A stretch of DNA of 64,000 bases from Ilex aquifolium (GCA_951799425.1 OX637407.1:27215691-27279690); one strand, 5' to 3'; positions 37,601-49,850 are shown, numbered from the stretch's first letter. Made by a program: numbers and translations. The notes: generated from the letters alone by a model not told the origin.

Positions 37601-40163
37601 CAAGTTCAATTAAATTCTAATGAAAATTTTAGCATACTACAACACCAAATTGTTTGTATAAAATAAAAAGATTTGAAATAATAAATAATAATTGTCAAGA
37701 ACTCAAATTACTTGATCGAAGAAAGGGGTATTGAAAGATCATTCTAAACTTCGACTTCAGTTGAGATGATATAGTGATCGAAGAAAGGGGTTTTAATCTC
37801 TTGTGGATTTGTCGGCCTCGTGGATCAATATACAACCTCGGACGTCGTTGCCAACGCCTGGTAAGGAAGATGCCGTCGGCGATTGTTGATAATGAAGACG
37901 CCATTGGCGACAACTGTTGACGGACGACGTTGGTGACGGCGATTGTTGACGGTCGATATCAGTCGTTGAGAGTGACACAAGCGATTGAGAAGTGTAGAAG
38001 TGATCTAGGGTTAAATGGTAAAGAAGGGGTATTATAGTAATTAGGCAATATATCCCATTGGTTGGGTTTGTAACCCATGGGAGAGGTGACTTAATTTTTA
38101 CCGGTGTAGAAGGGTTAAAATGTACTGTAGCAACCGGGTCAAGGTTAGACCAGAGATTTCTATCCAACCTCTATTTTGGGTTCCCAAACAAGGGATATGT
38201 GGGACCCATTGCCTTATTAAGCTGTCTTTATTGGTGTTATTCCACTTTAACCATTACCGAAACGCACCCAAAAAGTGTTGGACACATTTTTATTTTTTTG
38301 TCATGACACGACCTAAAAAGTGTCAAAAATGTCACAAAAAGTCGTCGAATGCATGTTTGCAAGTTGCAACCAAGTTCTTAATTTCTTGAATATGGATATG
38401 ACCCAAAGTGTATCAAACATGTATCCAAGAGTATTTGAGGAGTTTGGATGTCTATCAACATCAAGTGTCGCGGAGACATAGACCTTCTTCTTAGAAGTGT
38501 CCATACTTCTTAGCTCCCAAATTAGTCTATTTTTACATTGTTGTTGCGTCTCTTTTAGGTGCTTCTGGCTAAGTCAAAATTTTACGACTCCCTGTATCAA
38601 TCGAAAGTTCTGCTGAAACCCTATTTTTCCTTTCCTTCGTTCTCTGCTTATACTTGAATCTGCAAATTGTATGCTATATTCAGCACTTTAAGGTGATGCA
38701 ATCTTGGTTCTATTCTTGTCAGCTTTGCCGTAATCTGTGGTAGCAAATATGATTCTAGCTTAATATTCGCCGTAAATCGGTCTGTAACAAATGTGAAAGG
38801 ATATATACCAGTACTGCTCTACTGTACATTTCCCTATCATAATGGAATATAACCAAGTTTAACCAGGGACAGTTTATGCTTTCTTTCGTTGTTCAAGGAT
38901 GCAATGACTACGGTGTGTTGGTCATAGAAATTGTTGGAAGCACCATATGTTACTTGGTGACAATCAATAATTTCAACCCTTTTCAACATAATGTGGATAT
39001 CCAACTGGCCTTTAATTGGCCTTCTTGGTTGCCAGGATGTTGGATAGAATTCTATCAGTCATCATTTTATTGCAGGGGTTTTGCTTATCTAGCAGGTTTT
39101 CTTCTCCTACACATCATCATTCTTCTGTGAACCTCCCAATGGGTGTATATATTATGTGTCTCCATCCCTCAATTGATTGTTATCCTTATTTTCTAACTGT
39201 TGAATTTTGATGCTAATGACATCTTCTAAGTTGCATTCTCACCTGATGTTCATGTTAGTCAATGATGAACTTTTCTGATTTGCATGTACATGAAGGCAGT
39301 AACTCACATTATGGAGTGGGATTGCAAAAAAATTAAAGATAAAAAAATGGGATAATTTTTATTTTCTTTTCTCATTTTTGTGGCTCACTTGATTGAATCT
39401 TCATTCTTTTGGCATAAGAATGTCATATTTGGTTATACTAGTTGCTCTCTTAACCAATTCAACTTTTTCGATTTGCTTCCAGCAGATGTTCTGGAAGATA
39501 ATTTCTCTACTCACATAACAAGCTTCCTTTTTTCAAATGTGGAAATGCAATTTTTTTATCTTGGATGATAAATTCCTGTCATGGTTATTACTAACTTCCT
39601 CAATTGTGAACGTTCGGTAGGAAGAAGATGCTGCAAATTTCCAAGGGAATGAAACTTGTGATAATCAATCTAGTCCTGTGGAAGGACTGCACGAGGTGCT
39701 GTTTGTACTTTCGAACAAGTTTCTCTAGTCCCTGTTTTTGTTTACATGTTTGATTGAATATGTTAGCCTTTCCCCCCTGCAGGGTGAATTGGATGTTGGT
39801 AATTCTGAAGAAGTCTCAACCCAGATAGAATTGCTCGATCTGCATGCAGAAGTGGAACACAATTTAAGGGACGCGGAGTCAAATGAGCAGCAGTATGTTC
39901 CCCGGAGGCCATATCAGAACCAAAGAGGTGGTCGTGGTGTGGGTGGAAGAAGGGGCTATCCCAATGGCCGAGGAGGTCGAGGTGGCAGCCGGGGTGGTGG
40001 GACCTACCAGAATGGCCGCAATCAATATTATGACCAGCCCGGTAACTATTATCCAAGGAACTACTATAACAATCGGGGAAGAAGTGGCAGGGTTGCCGGT
40101 GGGAATTCTTACAGCAACCATGGCTCGGCAGTTCAAGTTGCTCATGCCCCAGCAGGTTCATGA
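33365..40163 (+). CDS. Caprin-like coiled-coil protein with RG/GG-rich tail
   Basis: Predicted cytoplasmic RNA-associated protein; the exact role is unknown. Exons 33365-34034, 34116-34306, 39621-39695 and 39783-40163 join in phases 1, 0 and 0, giving 438 aa. Residues about 15-80 form a charged coiled coil (INKRIRALRKKYNRI, then GKPINKEQEE) resembling the caprin dimerisation region. The middle is acidic and holds LYFGSMFD. From about residue 353 the tail is rich in RGG/GRGG, Tyr and Asn (GGRGVGGRRGYPNGRGG), typical of RNA-binding, condensate-forming proteins. The ATG lies in an ACAATGGCG context with no upstream in-frame ATG nearby. The 5.3 kb intron 2 was searched by eye and no extra exon was supported, though a small one could be missed. 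The caprin assignment rests on pattern similarity, not alignment. Confidence 0.85.
34638..34659. repeat. Poly-T/poly-G tract in caprin-like intron 2
   Basis: A run of T passes directly into 22 G. Its true length is uncertain. Confidence 0.9.
34776..35071. repeat. Perfect 148 bp tandem duplication
   Basis: Two head-to-tail copies (34776-34923 and 34924-35071) with no difference seen by eye. Each contains GCCGTAGCCAGTTTGCTGTG. They are in intron 2 of the caprin-like gene, about 115 bp after a poly-G tract. Confidence 0.95.
36793..38273. mobile_element. Possible hAT/PIF-like element in caprin-like intron 2
   Basis: The left end GGGGTGTGTTTGGAT resembles the reverse complement of the right end, TGGGTGCGTTTCGGT. 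Near both ends lie CCATCCAAC/CTATCCAACC and GGTTGG words. No target duplication is recognisable and the interior is non-coding, so boundaries are tentative. Confidence 0.4.
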
Positions 40164-41429
40164 CCTTACAAACCTTCTAAATCATTTGGGTGTTTCTAAG
40201 GTTTTCTGCTACTACCCCTCTTTGGTGGGTGGTGAAAAAGTTTTGCTTTGCATGAAATATGGGTTAAATGTGGATTGCTGTTTACAGATGCACCATAGAG
40301 AACCCCCCTTTCTTGCAGCTCCATGGATGGAGAATCTTTATTGAGAAATTTTTCTTGGGACCTATGGAATATTTAAGCCACTCAAGAGCTATATGGGATT
40401 TTTGACTTGTCAGATTGTGGGTAGAAAGGCTTAATAACATTAGACATCTTAATGTAGACTCATTGATTTGTGTGGATACTGACCTCACAGATTCTGTACC
40501 CTTGCTCTGTTCACTTCTTAACTATTCTCATTGTTCAATGCATCAGCATTTTGCATGCCTTAAGAATGCACAAGAAATCCATGGAAACCCTAATCAAACT
40601 GAGTGAGCTGAAATTGCTAGGGCATTGAAGGGTAAGACTATGATATTAAGAGCTACTTTTCAGTATGGTACCGAAAATCATCACAAAATGAATGTGAGAT
40701 TACAACTCAACCTGTTGAGATTATGATAAAATGAGAACTTTTGGACCAATCATAACATTTTATGGCCGATTGATTATTATTATTATTATTTTGGAGTTGT
40801 AACTTGATTGAGTTGTAATTGATTATTTTTGGATATAATACTGGATTTGGTACCATAGTCTTGTTCGTAATGAAATAATTAAGTAAAGATGATACCATAT
40901 AATCTTGATGCTCATCTTTTAGTGGGTTATAAAGTAAATGCAGTGCTTTCACCAGTGGCAGTATAACACAGTGTTGCTGTAATACCCTAATGGAATCACT
41001 TTTGAAAAGCAGTGTCAAACCAATGTTTTCTTTTTCTTTTTCTGATCTCTCAACGGTATGAGTAATCCCGAGAAATTACGAGTTTGTCAGGGTTGCTTTA
41101 AAGCTGGTTGATTTACAACTGGACGGTATTAAGGTGATATTATTGTTACATTGAATATTTTTTTTGGAGAAGGGCTTACATTTGATCATACAATAAGAGT
41201 CAAATGACGATTAACCAACCCCGACTTTGTTGATCTTTACGACATTTGTAAGTAACCTTAATGAAGCCATGTGAATTAAAATTGTTAGGATATTAATTAC
41301 TTTTATGCTCATACAACAAGTTACAACAAAATAAAGGTGAGATTTCAATTAAATCTGATAAGATTATAGTAGAGATTACACCATATAACTTGATGCTTGC
41401 CTTTTAGTTTTCTTTTTTTTTTTTTTTAT
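40164..41429. other. Caprin-like gene 3' flank
   Basis: Likely contains the 3' UTR in the first several hundred bases. No other gene is supported. Confidence 0.5.
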
Positions 41430-41610
41430 TGTTGGGGTTAAGTATCCTCACTTTTTAGTTGGTGCTAAAAGTAATGTAGGCCTACTATAAATTCAGACAT
41501 TTTGAATTTGAATCTTGACTATTTTTCGGGCCATGAGGGATTTATTCTTCATGAATACCCTAATCTTAGCGTAAATGACCTGTCTTTGACCGGACCGGGG
41601 AAGAAATTAG
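41430..41610 (+). mobile_element. tRNA-derived SINE-like copy, family 1
   Basis: It contains a box B-like GAATTTGAATCTTGAC word followed by (A/G)CATGAGGGATTTAT, CATGAATA and GACCTG(T/C)CTTTGACCGGAC. The same string is found in reverse complement at 45020-45125. Non-coding; ends approximate. Confidence 0.55.
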
Positions 41611-42721
41611 TTGAGGTACGCCTAAATTAGCACAAACACTCCTCACCGTTGAACTAAAAAAAGGTAATGCAGTGTCACCGCTATGTGGAAATGGAATCAC
41701 TTTGGAAGGCAGAATGTCAAACCAAAGTTTTTTGTTGATCTCAAAATACCACTGGCATGGTGCTTGGCAAAGCATTTCGGCAGCAGAGCACTTTGCTGAA
41801 AAGATACTCTGTTTTTTGGCAGAAGATTCTCAAAACGATGTCGATGTATCGTGATACGACGTTATTTTGAGAACAACACATGATGCTATACAACAGAAGA
41901 TCTCGAGTATCTCGTGGAGGGTTTACATTTGATCATAAAAATAAGAAAGAAGTGGACAAAGGGTTCGATTCCTTTTTTGTAGGGCATTGAATGCTATTTA
42001 TACAAAGGTAAGTTTTTTGTCCTTATTCAATATTATGCGGTCTCCCCTAAATTCGTTGGGATCATCCGAAAATATTTGACTGTTAGAGACAATCATATCT
42101 GTATGACACGTGATCCTCTAGAAACGGTGAGGTGACATTCTTGAGGTAGGAGTTTGCTGTCCAAGATAAGATGGGCTTGCTGACCTCCTCTCCTTCTTAT
42201 AATTAGGGGATCCGAGCTGACTTGACTGTGGCCGAGCTGCTAGGATATTGCTTGGTGATCTGAGAACTGGCTTGGTCATACTTCCATTGATGATGTTTTC
42301 GCTTTGAATATGTGGCCGATCCGTCGATATACTCAACTTTTTTTTACCAATATCTCTTCCTATAAATATCAGTGACGTCAAAACATTTGGATACATATAT
42401 TGTTCCTTGTTACCCACACTACAACTTACCTGATTTAAATATCGGAAGACCTTTAGTCACCAATTATCGATCGTTGATTGTTTGTTTGTTTTACTTGTGA
42501 CAATAAAACCACGATACGATTCGTGTCGTAATCCTTATTCATTTTGTTTTTCACTTGCGTAGTGGGGGTAGAAAGGTATAAAAGAGATTGTGATCAAGTT
42601 TTCAAGCGCTTTTGGAGACTTTCCAGACAGCCCAAATTGCTTTTTCTTTTTTTTTTTTTGGTGTTGCCAGCCAAGCAAAATTAAGACAGAAGAGGAACAT
42701 ATGCCCACTGTTCTCCATATG
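41611..42721. other. Intergenic DNA, no gene seen
   Basis: No supportable exon. Just before the hAT-type element there is a short local duplication of GCCCACTGTTCTCCATAT-like sequence. Confidence 0.45.
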
Positions 42722-43320
42722 CCCACTGTTAGGGATGACAGTGGACCGGGGAAAAATGGGTATTCGTCCAAACCCGTCCCGTTTGGACCGGGGATGGACT
42801 ATACGTATTGGACGGTAGACGTATACGGGGATACCCGTATAAACCCGTGTGGGGATGGACTTACCCTTACCCCCGCCCCGTCCCCACCCCGTCCCCGTTA
42901 CCCGTTAAATAAATAAATAAATACTCTATATAAATACTCTTTTAGCCCTAAATAAAATATAATATATATATGATTGCTCCTTTAGTCTTTGGTGTTTGGG
43001 CAGTGACTGTTTTGGTTGTTAAACTGTTACTGTTTTGCTTAAACAATTTCAGTTTTTGCTTCTTGTAATTTTTGGATTTCATGAAATAAAATTTTCTCTT
43101 TTCTTTAAAAAAAAAAAAAAAGGCTTAGGCTTAGGCGGGTACAGGGAAAGCGGGAACAGGGACGAGGATTATAAATTTACCCGCGGACGGGGATGGGGAT
43201 GAAAATTATACCCGTTAGCGGGGGTGGACCGGGGATGGACGAAGATTTTTTAAGCGGGTACGGGAATGGAGACTATGCCCCCCGCCCCCGCTTCGGTCCA
43301 TTGACATCCCTACCCACTGT
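42722..43320. mobile_element. hAT-type non-autonomous element with 8 bp target duplication
   Basis: Element 42730-43312 is flanked by perfect CCCACTGT repeats (42722-42729 and 43313-43320). Its ends are TAGGGATGACAGTGGACCGG and, in reverse complement, TAGGGATGTCAATGGACCGA. Large GC-rich subterminal inverted repeats (CGGGTA/CCCCG words) enclose an AT-rich core. It has no transposase. TIR type and 8 bp duplication fit the hAT superfamily. Confidence 0.9.
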
Positions 43321-44194
43321 TCTCCATTTGGATTTGCCATTTAAACATGTCTCAAATGATTCCCTAGGAAAAGATTAGCTTGTTATGCAGGTCTAGCATT
43401 TTTCATGTGACATAGAATATAATGGACAAGAACAAAAATTTCGTTTTGCTGCATAGATTTGATTAATTCGGACTCATAAATGTTATAAAGACATTACGAA
43501 ATCATAATAATGTTTGAAAATTTGATTTCAAAACATTTTGAAACATTAATTGAAACATAATGAAACACCTCAAAATACACGCTTTATATAGAAAACTAAG
43601 TATTCAGAAATACTCTTGTTATTTCCAATAAGACGGCTCGGTAATATATCGCTTCTTCCAAAGGATGCCCCATCATTCTGCTCGCAATAATCTAATTGGT
43701 TCCTCAGGTGAAAAAATATAATGTAGGAGTTTTTATTCTCGATCATTGATTCGTTTGAGTTTCTATAAAAAAAAAAAATGAAACATTCCGATTGTTTTGA
43801 TGGAAATAAAATGAAATTTTCATCCTTGATTATGCAGAGCTCCATTTGGATTTGCCATTTACACATGTTTGTCTAGATCCAGCGAGCCAATATTGGCTTA
43901 TGGATAATACCGACTGAGATACCGAGCCCGTTGGAGCCAAAATTTATGGACTGACTATCTAAAATAGCTAACAAGCCTCATTTACATAGCCTGTTGGAGA
44001 TGCTCGAAAACAGCAAGAGATTATTGGTTTAGCATTTTGACTGTGATAATGATTCAACACGCGCGGATAGATATTTTTTCGTTATTTGAACTTGCGATGC
44101 CTAAATCAACATGGAGCAACCTGCACATTTTATAAAGCCCCCCCTCTTTTATTCTTTTTCTTTTTGCTATTTAAAAAGAAATGGGTAAGAGCAA
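43321..44194. other. Intergenic DNA, no gene seen
   Basis: AT-rich, with no supportable exon on either strand. Confidence 0.5.
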
Positions 44195-44400
44195 AAAAAA
44201 GTGCTCAGAGACTATCTCAATAAGTCTTCACTAGTGGGATCATGAAACTCCTGACCGCGCTTATTACTCCTCTTGGGAGAACCTATCTAAATTAGCATAG
44301 TGATTAACAATAGAACCCAAATGTAGACTCCAAAATTCGAACTTCCAACCTTAATGTGAAAAGATCGATTGATAGCCTAGTAAACCCTCTACTTACATAT
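44195..44400 (-). mobile_element. tRNA-derived SINE-like copy, family 2, degraded
   Basis: Aligns by eye with 45670-45890 in the same orientation (CTTCACTAGTGGGATCA versus CTTTCACTGGTGAGATCA; CCTGACCGCGCTTATTACTC versus CCTGACTGCGCCCGTTACTC). On the minus strand it carries a degraded box B (GGAAGTTCGAATTTTG). Confidence 0.6.
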
Positions 44401-45009
44401 TGGAGAACCAAAAGATGGAGTAAGACTGATGGACCACTCGACACCGTCAAAGGCGATGCTTTCCTAGAGCCGGAACTTTATAAATGTGGCACAAAAGTTT
44501 GATCTAGAAATGGTAATGTCTATGCCTAATTCTCTTTTGGTACATGTCACAAACACTTGGCACATGAATGAAGAATTTATTGTACCATAATGTATCAGAT
44601 ACCTCAACATGGCTCATATTCCATGAATGATCAATCTAAGACATGTGCAAATTCTCATAAAATACTGTCGATTATAGTCCGCTCATTTCATGTAAGACAC
44701 GAAATTAGAATTCTTCTTGTTTTATTAGAGTTTATGGGATAAAAGAAATTTCAACATTGTCTCCAATTTGCATTTTGCTAGTAGAACACCAAACTCCTTT
44801 GGGGAAAATCACGATTTACCAATAGTTCAGAGTCGATAGATTTTGTTAAGTACTATTAGATAACGTTTTTTTAAGTAATTTTTTTTTTTACGTTGAAAGT
44901 TTTTTTTTATATGATGCCCATTTGTTTTTTCCTTGTCTAGATTTATTCACCTTGTTCCAACTATAATTGCACATATTTTTTTTTCAACGGTTTGGGGTGT
45001 TTGAACCAG

Positions 45010-45140
45010 TTTATGTGTCCTCAGTCCGGTTAAAGGCAGGTCATATATGTTGGGACTAAGATATTCATGAGGGATAAATCTCTCGTGACTTGGCCCCAAA
45101 AAATTGTCAAGATTCGAACTCCGAATATCTAAATTTACAA
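45010..45140 (-). mobile_element. tRNA-derived SINE-like copy, family 1
   Basis: The reverse complement reads GGAGTTCGAATCTTGAC, a good Pol III box B, then continues through GGGATTTATCCC-like and GACCTGCCTTTAACCGGAC words shared with 41430-41610. Confidence 0.65.
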
Positions 45141-45395
45141 CTCGTCTTTATTACTATTTAAACTATCCTTTGGTTTATAATTACACATATAGTGGTATAC
45201 ATCTCTACATATATATATATAAAATAAGATTCAAATAAATTATTTTTATTAATTGTAAACAAACATTTCTCTCTTCTAACAAAATTGTTTTGTGGTTAGA
45301 AAAATTAGTTAAAAGAACATTATCAAGAAGAATGACTTTATCATTGTGGCTAATAGCTGTATTGATGACATTCCATTTCATTAGCAATTGGAATC

Positions 45396-45515
45396 TAATG
45401 CTCTATTGGTCCAATGGTACTCTTTGTCTTATAAAAACTTTGTCTTCTTGAGGTCAAGGGTTCAAGTCTCTCTCTCCCTTCCCCTTCCCCTTCCCCTCCC
45501 AAAAAAAATAAAATA
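45396..45515 (+). mobile_element. tRNA-derived SINE-like copy, family 3
   Basis: A box A-like TGCTCTATTGG (about 45400) is followed by a box B-like GGTTCAAGTC at about 45458. A pyrimidine-rich stretch and an A-rich AATAAAATAAT tail follow. The two boxes suggest a tRNA head; it is not a foldable tRNA gene. Confidence 0.55.
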
Positions 45516-45669
45516 ATAATAATATTTTAACTTCCAAATTTCCAAATGTAACTTCAACGGTCCATATTGGTGGAATCATATTCCTAACAATATTTTAAAT
45601 GTGTTCCCTCTCACCTTTTATTTTTTTTGCTATCGAAGAAAGGGAGGAGGACAAAGAGAGCGTCCATAA

Positions 45670-45890
45670 ATCACCTCAACAGGCCTTCACTATCCCCGAT
45701 AAGCTTTCACTGGTGAGATCAGGAGACCCCTGACTGCGCCCGTTACTCTTCTCGGGAACAAACCTAGCTGGGCTAATATCGGTTAACCACCAAGCCCCAA
45801 TGTGAACTCTAAGACTTGAACCTCTAACCTCAAAGTGAAAAGTTCGTCGGTACCCCCACTGAATCACCCCACTCAGTGGTCCTCCACACC
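45670..45890 (-). mobile_element. tRNA-derived SINE-like copy, family 2
   Basis: The reverse complement carries GTGATTCAGTGGG (box A-like) and, about 40 nt later, GAGGTTCAAGTCTTAG (box B). It is the better preserved partner of 44195-44400. Its edge lies about 13 bp from the TATA box of the thioredoxin gene. Confidence 0.7.
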
Positions 45891-45902
45891 TCCTTAAACC
45901 AA

Positions 45903-45910
45903 TATAAAAA
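45903..45910 (+). promoter_or_regulatory. Putative TATA box of thioredoxin h
   Basis: TATAAAAA lies 100 bp upstream of the ATG at 46011, directly after the SINE-like element. Confidence 0.55.
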
Positions 45911-46010
45911 GGCTCAATGCCACACACAACAAAACCAAGCCAAATTTCATCTTCCAAAGATCTAAGAGAGGAGAGCATATATCAAACTACTGCCTTTGTT
46001 AGTAGAAAAT

Positions 46011-46898
46011 ATGGGAGCCACTCAATCTACCATTGGATCAGTCTCCAAGCATGAGGTTGTGGCATTCCATTCCTCAGCCAAATGGAAGAACCATTTTGAA
46101 GCTTCTAAACAAACAGGCAAACTGGTAAACCACAAAATTTACAATTTTGTAAACTCGCAAAAATTTAGTTTTCCGAGTTTATTCCATATCGACGATAGTT
46201 TCTAGCTTATTTTTCAATCTACTATTGGTTACGTAAAAGTGTGTTAAACCCATACGAAAAAACATGTTTGCAAAACACACTTCCAAGGTTTTTGTATTGA
46301 AAGCAATCGTGTTTTCTAAATACGTTTCTGCATTGAAAAGTGTAAATCTAAACTGCACTTTTGTGTAAATAACAGGAAATAACAAAAACTTTGAAATAAG
46401 TTAGAGCAAATAAAGTTGTAAAATCTCAGCAGGTTAATTAAAAACTCTAGTTTTCTATGCCACACCCATAGTGAATGTAAAATCTTATATCATGGTGTAC
46501 TAATCATTTTTTTTTTCTTTTGGATTCAAGATGGTCATCGACTTCACAGCTTCATGGTGCGGACCATGCAAATACATGGAACCCGCCATTAACGAGTTTG
46601 CTGCAAAGTATACAGATGTTGAGTTCATCAAGATTGATGTGGATGAATTGGCTGTATGCTCTTTCCTTTACTAGGATATTGTGTGGTTGCATTTTCGTTT
46701 TTTTTTTTGTTTTTGTCGGTGATACATCAAATGATACTAATGATTATGAATGCATAATTGAAACAGGATGTGGCTCAGGAATTTGAAGTGGAGGCAATGC
46801 CTACATTCATACTGGTGAAGAAAGGGAAACAAGTTGATAAGGTTGTGGGAGCCAATAAAGAAGAACTCCAGAAGAAGATTGAGAAACACAGGTTCTAA
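46011..46898 (+). CDS. TRXH2: Thioredoxin h, subgroup II (TRXh2-like)
   Basis: Small dithiol oxidoreductase reducing disulfides in target proteins. Exons 46011-46124, 46531-46653 and 46767-46898, all phase 0, encode 122 aa, typical for the family. The WCGPC active site is at about residues 47-51, preceded by VIDFTAS. The cis-proline segment AMPTF and the C-terminal helix are present. The N-terminal extension begins MGATQS, with Gly at position 2 and Ser at position 6. This is a plausible N-myristoylation signal, as in subgroup II proteins found at endomembranes or mitochondria. An upstream in-frame CTG/TTG would add five residues but lacks an ATG, so 46011 is preferred. Confidence 0.95.
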
Positions 46899-47830
46899 TA
46901 AGCAGCAGAAGAAGAAAACCAGAACACTACTCTAAACATGTTCAATAAGATCATATCTCACCATGCTCTTGTTTTGCTTTGTCATTTCTATGTTTTGTAT
47001 GGTGTCCGTGTAGCTCTGCTGTCAGGGTATTATGGTATGTGGTTTTCGAACTATTTGCCCTATGTCTTAAGAATATAGTGAAGTTCTGGAATTTATATTA
47101 CCTCTCTCTCTCTCTCCAAAAACACACCTGAAGAGTCAGATGATCGGAGTCCACCACAATCACAAATCTATGTCAAAACTGATATAAAAAACTAGGCCCC
47201 AAGCACAATTTTGCTGGGAAGTGTTTCTTCAACCACCTCTCCAATTGGAGAAAACAGGACTCAAGCTATATGATTAGTTACTTAAATATATAGATTGTAG
47301 ATGTAAAGGATTGTTGAACAAGCTTACCCCTGTCAAAATCCAGTCCATCAGGTATAATCAAGCATGCAAGTTTGCTAAAACAGAAAATTAAATCTATGGA
47401 GACTATATTTGAAGCAATAGTTTGAACTTGTGTAATTGTATAAACTGATTGACCACTTACATCGTCTCGCACATATGGTTTAGAAAACAAATACCTGCAA
47501 ACCATTTGACAGGACATTCTATCATCTAAATAATGAAACTCGAAATCTAGCTTATACTTCATACCCAATAACCATTATTAGATTCTATTATACAAATTTC
47601 ATAGCAAAGACAAGAGTTAATGAAACCACAGGAAGTAGCTAAAATATCTGTGTTTTCAAGGTTCCACACAACGCTAAACCTTGCCAGTAACCCTTCAAAC
47701 TACCACCCTACTATGCACAATTTTCATTCATAATGGTGAAAACGTTACATATTTACATTCATTTGCACTTGCAATGTCAGTGTTAGCAATGATCTTCAAA
47801 CCTTGAGCTGATCCCTGGAGTCTGGACTAA
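46899..47830. other. Convergent intergenic region between TRXh and DnaJ genes
   Basis: Holds the 3' UTRs of two converging genes. A CT microsatellite lies near 47102-47116. No other gene is supported. Confidence 0.55.
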
Positions 47831-49850
47831 TCAGCAGCTCCCACCCAGCACCCTCTTCAAATCAGATTTAGTTTCTGCCGTAAGCCTCGATGGAAATTTG
47901 ACATCAAACTTGATCCTCAAATTTCCTTTCTTCCCAGGTTCTTTTGAGATGGGCATTCCTTCATTTGGAATTATCATCTCATGGCCTGGTTTGACAACAT
48001 CTGTGACAGGGACTATGAGATCCCTTCCATCCAAGGTCGTCAGGTTGAGGGTCTTCCCTGTTAGAGCCTCCAGTAGGGAAATTTTCTTACCGATGACTAA
48101 ATCATTTCCGTCCCTCTTGAATACAGCATGGGGCTTCTCATCAACTATGAAAATAAGATCTCCAGGGGCAATGCCAAGTTCTTGGTTGCCTTTCTCAGGA
48201 AAAGTGATTTTCGTGCCCTTCTTCCAACCAGGTTTAATATGTATTGCCAAGATCTCCTCAACAGTCTTAGGCTTACTGCAAGGGTAACGTAGCAATCATA
48301 TCAAACTTGAAAAGAGGAATGCAGGAAAAAGAATGTATCAGCAAATAAGGGTAACTAGATCCTTAAAAACGTAACTAAATCACCACACGATGCCCATTGT
48401 ACAATGTTCCTTATTTAAACTAAGGCAAGGAACCAATTATCTTTGTTTTGTGGCAGGTATGCATTGACAATAATCTCCAGGGGACCCATATGTGGCACCT
48501 GATTACCAAAATATTTGTTTCAAGATAAGTGCTTAAGTATCCATGTAAGAAAATGATTCCACCCAACCTAAACAACTAAAATTGCCCCAGAAAATCTTGA
48601 CCATCATTTATTAAGACAGATGAATAGATAAAAATAATACATAATCATATGAAAAGTAAAGTGGAAAGCCTAAAATGTTCTTGTGTTTCCTATTCTCATT
48701 CCTTCTTCCACTTAATGTCTCCTAATTGTTTCTAATTTCTTGACAGGAACTTTTTTTTTTAGCTATACAATAACTCAAATTACAATGGTTAGTAAATATA
48801 TCCCTTCCCTTGCACGCTTCAACCCCACCCCCTTTTCTCCTTTTTCATTAGGCATAGTAAGGTTGAACAAATTCTTCCAGCTCCCACTTCCATTTTCATG
48901 GTCATTGAACTCACATCAAAGACCATTTGTTGTTCACCATCCTATGGTTCAGAAGAACTTGATTGTTCTCCACAAGAGTTGTTTTTATTTGAATGTAACT
49001 CCCTCATCCTATAACTCACTAGTACACAACCCTGCAACAATAGACCTCTTCACAAAAGAATCAAATTGCACAAAATAAGTTTTCTACCCAACCTCCAAAA
49101 TCACAATCTAATGTATACAATAAAAAACCAGCAGGCCCACCCACACTCAGCAACTTGAACATTTTAGCTGAAGAAGCAATTAGAAAATTTATCTCTGGGC
49201 ATATTAATCAGTCAACACTCATATTGAATAGCCATCACAGGACAATCAGCCATCTAACAGATATGTTCCTTAAATTTGGATTTGATTCAAGCTACTAACT
49301 ACATACAGCTCAATCCCCCCAAAAAAACTGTTATAACAATTCACACAGGAATATAAATACAAAGAAATTGATCATATTATACGTACCCAGAGTCATCAAG
49401 AACAATTCTTGAAATCTTCATTTTCCTCCTAGAACCCTTGTAAAGCTCCTCCAAGCTACACGGCAACTTAATTTCCACAGCCTCGGCCTTCATCACTGTC
49501 CGATCACCGAAACTTGAACTCCTACCATCACCATAAATTCCGTCAGATCCGCCAAAAAAATCCTCAAAAATATCGTCCGCATCGCGATTTGCCGAGGTCG
49601 GAGAGAATTGACCGGACTTCAAAGCTTCTTCGCCGTACAAATCGTAGATCTGACGCTTCTGAGGATCACTGAGCACATCGTAGGCCTCTGAAATTTCCTT
49701 GAACTTTGCTTCCGCTTCTTTCTTGTTGGTACTGTTCTTATCTGGATGCCATTTCATTGCTAGTCCCTTGTATGCTCTCTTCAAGTCCTCTTCGCTCGCA
49801 TTGCGATTCACTTTCAAGACGTTGTAGTAGTAATCCACAGCCATTCTCAT
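47831..49850 (-). CDS. Type II DnaJ/HSP40 co-chaperone (DNAJB/Sis1-like)
   Basis: Predicted cytosolic J-protein that stimulates Hsp70 ATPase activity and hands over substrates. Two exons on the minus strand, 49850-49387 and 48275-47831, join in phase 2 (donor GTACGT, acceptor TTGCAG), giving 302 aa. The J domain spans about residues 4-70 with HPD in MKWHPDKN. A short Gly/Phe-type linker follows ([10 protein letters not shown]), with no zinc-finger CxxCxGxG repeats. Two C-terminal substrate-binding domains carry [33 protein letters not shown] and [12 protein letters not shown]. The start is uncertain: ATG at 49850 (MRMAVDYY) is first, while ATG at 49844 (MAVDYY) has the stronger context and matches relatives better. 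At 302 aa it is slightly short for the class because the linker is small. The ATG-proximal leader has TATA-like repeats near 49880-49915. Confidence 0.92.

Noticed and set aside
34307..39620. A nested gene inside the long caprin-like intron
   Set aside because: All frames are short and AT-biased with no domain; only repeat and transposon-like sequence is seen.
45396..45470. tRNA gene
   Set aside because: Box A- and B-like words are present but no cloverleaf can be drawn and an A-rich tail follows; a SINE fits better.
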